64,000 nucleotides of DNA from Bacteroidales bacterium (GTDB lineage Bacteria; Bacteroidota; Bacteroidia; Bacteroidales; M50B96), in NCBI GenBank assembly GCA_021740905.1, contig JAIOYV010000017.1:18020-82019 (forward strand), read 5' to 3'. Below the pieces are notes generated by a model. The model searched no databases. It was not told where the DNA came from and saw nothing but the letters and a program-made list of their open reading frames with translations. Positions 61,707 to 64,000 of the stretch are shown piece by piece (position 1 is the stretch's first letter; the number at the start of each line of letters is the position of its first letter). The position numbers and the translations under genes were made by a program.

Positions 61707-63002
61707 TTATATTTTTGAATAAATTGCCTTTGGGGCAATAATCGTTTGTGAAATTCCACGACCGGCCAGAAACAAAACCATGGCCAACCACAAACTATGA
61801 TTCCCTAATACTGGATTGAAAAGCATTGCCACCGGGAAAAATACAAGGGTTGCCACAAGCATTGTGTTTCGCATGGCCTTGGAAGCTGTGGCCCCAATAT
61901 ATATTCCATCCCATAAAAAAGACACAAAACTGACTATTGGAATGGCTACGACCCAAGGCATAAATTCCTTGGCATAGATGATCAGATCCCTATTATTGGT
62001 AAGCAGCATTAACAGGTAATCGCCTGCCAGAAAATAAATAGCAGAAAATGGGAGGCTGATGATTACTCCCCAAACAAACAATAACTTTATAGATTGCCTG
62101 AGGTCTGCTTTGTTTTTCTCTCCGATGTATTTACCAACAAGGGCTTCGGCTGCATACGCAAAACCATCGATCAGGTAAGAGAAGATGAAAAAGAATTGCA
62201 GGAGCAAGGTATTTACAGCCAAAACAATATCATCAGTACCTGCCGATTTCGATGTGAAATAAGTAAACACAAACATGAGGCAAAGGGTGCGGATAAAAAT
62301 GTCGCGATTGACCAGGAAGAATATTTTCAGGGCTTCCCATTGGATCATCAGTTGATAGTTCCACAAAGGGAAAAGGTGCCGGTACTTTTTCATCAACAGA
62401 AATAAACCCAGGAAAAAGCCTGCATATTGAGCCAATAGAGTTCCCCAGGCCACCCCTGCCGATTTCATCCCAAAACCATATACGAACATAAAATTGAAGC
62501 CAACATTAAGGAGATTTATCACAATTGCGATTATCATGGGATACCTTGCATTTTGCATCCCCAGAAACCATCCTGTAAGTGCATACAAACAAATAGTTGC
62601 CGGTGCTGCGAATATCCGGATATAAAAATATTCGGAGGCAAGGGCTTCCACTTCACTGCCACCATCGATAAGAAAAAAACTGAAACGTTCGATGGGCACT
62701 TGCAAGAGGACAAGACCAATGCCGCCGATGAATGCAACAAACAAAGCCCGGCTCAAAAGCAAAATACTTTCCTTGTGATTTTGCGAACCATAAGCCTGAG
62801 CCGTAAAACCGCTTGTGCCCATGCGAAGAAAACCAAAACCCCAATAGATGAAATTGAAAATCATGCCGCCAAGAGCAATCCCTCCAATATACATTTCGCT
62901 GCCCATCCGGCCTACTATGGCCAAATCTACGATGCCCAACAATGGAATCGTAATATTGCTGATAATATTGGGTATGGCCAGATCGAGGATTTTCTTGTTC
63001 AC
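61707..63002 (-). CDS. MATE-family efflux transporter
   Basis: The 431-residue protein has about twelve membrane helices in two halves. Family motifs include NKKILDLAIPNIISNITIPLLGIVDLAIVGRMG in the first helices and a DGFAYAAEALVGKYIGEKN segment in helix seven to eight. These place it near the DinF-like branch. It probably exports cationic compounds or metabolites using a sodium or proton gradient. The start is GTG at 63002, supported by a TATTTTTG element 16 bases upstream. It is followed by a DUF1858 gene and divergent from sodB, so a role in redox stress is possible but only inferred. Confidence 0.92.
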   Translation of the reverse strand: MNKKILDLAIPNIISNITIPLLGIVDLAIVGRMGSEMYIGGIALGGMIFNFIYWGFGFLRMGTSGFTAQAYGSQNHKESILLLSRALFVAFIGGIGLVLLQVPIERFSFFLIDGGSEVEALASEYFYIRIFAAPATICLYALTGWFLGMQNARYPMIIAIVINLLNVGFNFMFVYGFGMKSAGVAWGTLLAQYAGFFLGLFLLMKKYRHLFPLWNYQLMIQWEALKIFFLVNRDIFIRTLCLMFVFTYFTSKSAGTDDIVLAVNTLLLQFFFIFSYLIDGFAYAAEALVGKYIGEKNKADLRQSIKLLFVWGVIISLPFSAIYFLAGDYLLMLLTNNRDLIIYAKEFMPWVVAIPIVSFVSFLWDGIYIGATASKAMRNTMLVATLVFFPVAMLFNPVLGNHSLWLAMVLFLAGRGISQTIIAPKAIYSKI

Positions 63003-63017
63003 AGTTTAAGTTTTGGG

Positions 63018-63025
63018 CAAAAATA
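63018..63025 (-). promoter_or_regulatory. -7 element of MATE gene
   Basis: Minus-strand 63025-63018 reads TATTTTTG, matching TAnnTTTG, 16 bases before the GTG start, so the leader would be about ten bases. Confidence 0.5.
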
Positions 63026-63092
63026 GTATTTCCACCTTGTACTTGTTAAAGAACCCTAAAAAATGAAAATCTTAAAACAAAAATAAAATTGC

Positions 63093-63121
63093 TTTGTTAA
63101 TACCTAAAACAGATACATTAG
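63093..63121 (+). promoter_or_regulatory. Candidate sodB promoter
   Basis: TTTG at 63093-63096, a 17-base spacer, then TACATTAG at 63114-63121, which differs from TAnnTTTG by one base. The element is 51 bases before the sodB ATG. Confidence 0.45.
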
Positions 63122-63172
63122 TCTCGTATCAGGCTAAATTATTTGATTACTAATCTTTAAAAATTTATTATT

Positions 63173-63748
63173 ATGACTTTTGAATTACCGAAATTACCTT
63201 ACGCATTAGATGCACTGGAACCACACGTACGAAAAGAAACCCTCGAATACCACTATGGCAAGCACCATCAGGCCTATGTTACTAATTTAAATAAACTTGT
63301 GCCCGGAACCGAGTTTGAAAACGCCGACCTCGAAACCATTGTAAAAAAAGCCGAAGGTGGCATTTTTAATAATGGCGCTCAAGTTTGGAACCATACTTTC
63401 TATTTCCTAAGTTTGTCGCCAAACGGTGGTGGCGAGCCTAAAGGTGCCTTGTCCGATGCCATAAACAGTGCCTTTGGCTCTTTCGATAAATTTAAAGAAG
63501 AATTTTCGCAAGCCGCAGCTACCGTTTTTGGTTCGGGTTGGGCATGGCTGGTGAAAAACGCAGCGGGCAAACTTGAAATCGTAAAAGAAAGCAACGCCGG
63601 CAATCCTTTAAGAAGTGGCTTAACCCCTATACTTACTTGCGATGTATGGGAACATGCCTATTATCTTGATTACCAAAACAAACGCCCCGATTATATCCAG
63701 GCGTTTTGGAATGTGGTTGATTGGAACATTGTTGGCGCGAGGTTTTAG
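63173..63748 (+). CDS. sodB: Superoxide dismutase, Fe-type (Fe/Mn family)
   Basis: The 191-residue protein has all four metal ligands: His in LEYHYGKHH, His in VWNHTFYF, and Asp and His in [17 protein letters not shown]. The glutamine in GAQVWNH and the NAGNPL segment follow the E. coli SodB pattern rather than the MnSOD pattern, so iron is the likely metal. Cambialistic behaviour is known for relatives in Bacteroidales. The cytoplasmic enzyme converts superoxide to oxygen and peroxide. It is divergent from a MATE transporter gene and followed by a terminator. Confidence 0.95.
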   Translation: MTFELPKLPYALDALEPHVRKETLEYHYGKHHQAYVTNLNKLVPGTEFENADLETIVKKAEGGIFNNGAQVWNHTFYFLSLSPNGGGEPKGALSDAINSAFGSFDKFKEEFSQAAATVFGSGWAWLVKNAAGKLEIVKESNAGNPLRSGLTPILTCDVWEHAYYLDYQNKRPDYIQAFWNVVDWNIVGARF

Positions 63749-63821
63749 TCCATAAATAATAATAAATAAGAGAAGTAAGATTCTCTTGGATTACCCTTTT
63801 TTAAATAAGTGATAACAGGAT

Positions 63822-63850
63822 AGCTGCCTCCATATCGGGGGCAGCTTTTT
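63822..63850 (+). terminator. sodB intrinsic terminator
   Basis: AGCTGCC (63822-63828) pairs with GGCAGCT (63840-63846) around an 11-base loop and is followed by TTTT. It lies 74 bases past the stop codon. Confidence 0.85.
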
Positions 63851-63854
63851 AATG

Positions 63855-64000
63855 AGACTATGGTTTCAGAAGCGAAGCGAACTGAAACCATCTAGTCGAA
63901 TTTAATAAGACTATGGTTTCAGGAGCGAAGCGAACTGAAACCATCTAGTCGAATTTAATAAGACTATGGTTTCAGGAGCGAAGCGAACTGAAACCATCTA
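63855..64000. repeat. 53-bp tandem array of hairpin units (runs off window)
   Basis: Two full copies (63855-63907, 63908-63960) and 40 bases of a third (63961-64000) repeat with exact 53-base period. Each has GACTA-TGGTTTCAG at the left and CTGAAACCA-TC-TAGTC at the right, so 14 base pairs form with a two-base bulge, and the loop is GAGCGAAGCGAA. The first copy differs from the second by one base. The spacer between hairpins is GAATTTAATAA-like. The true size of the array is unknown. Confidence 0.95.

Noticed and set aside
63855..64000. The terminal repeats as a CRISPR array.
   Set aside because: The whole 53-base unit, including what would be the spacer, is identical between copies, so there are no variable spacers, and no cas gene is in the window.
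63855..64000. The terminal repeats as integron attC sites.
   Set aside because: No GTTRRRY/RYYYAAC core sites are present, no cassette genes lie between copies and no integrase is seen.

Overview
The window is chromosomal DNA of a Bacteroidota bacterium, most likely in or near the Bacteroidales/Marinilabiliales; the genus cannot be fixed from sequence alone. Three things point there. Ten genes encode proteins with type IX secretion (T9SS) C-terminal sorting domains, with a PorP/SprF protein beside one of them. Many start codons are preceded by the Bacteroidota -7 promoter element TAnnTTTG rather than a strong Shine-Dalgarno sequence. There is also a TonB-dependent receptor with a carboxypeptidase-like N-terminal domain. 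The organism looks like a heterotroph that secretes glycan- and protein-degrading enzymes.

Region 1-20 kb is mostly housekeeping: a window-truncated XdhC, a DMT permease, a bifunctional ppGpp synthetase/hydrolase, an ornithine carbamoyltransferase-carbamate kinase pair, a TPR-PAS-GAF sensor kinase, an S41 processing protease, a PnuC plus NadR-like kinase pair for nicotinamide riboside salvage, pyrophosphatase, FolD and Ffh. A small HTH/membrane protein pair, a TonB-dependent receptor and two tandem TM1266-like ACT-fold proteins follow. The intergenic DNA here is rich in short-period degenerate repeats and hairpins.

Region 20-50 kb is dominated by T9SS cargo: a beta-propeller protein, a four-gene minus-strand operon (SprB-like type-B cargo, PorP/SprF, two small unknown paralogues), two adhesin-like proteins, a putative glycosidase divergent from two large tandem paralogous glycosidases (DUF5060 - TIM barrel - FG-GAP/VCBS - sorting domain), a lamin-tail/OB-fold protein and an M14 carboxypeptidase. 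Phosphoglycerate kinase and tRNA-Ser(CGA) are embedded among them.

Region 50-64 kb carries a YjbH-like outer membrane protein with a lipoprotein, an Omp85 protein, a nitroreductase, a 41-residue lipoprotein, a beta-barrel protein, another T9SS beta-propeller, GAPDH, a MATE transporter with a DUF1858 protein, and Fe-type superoxide dismutase. The window ends inside a 53-bp tandem array of perfect-stem hairpins. No CRISPR array, prophage or transposase gene was seen. The strongest candidates for new biology are the two small paralogues in the T9SS operon, the 53-bp hairpin array, the family of short-period intergenic repeats, and the apparent gene conversion between the tandem glycosidases.
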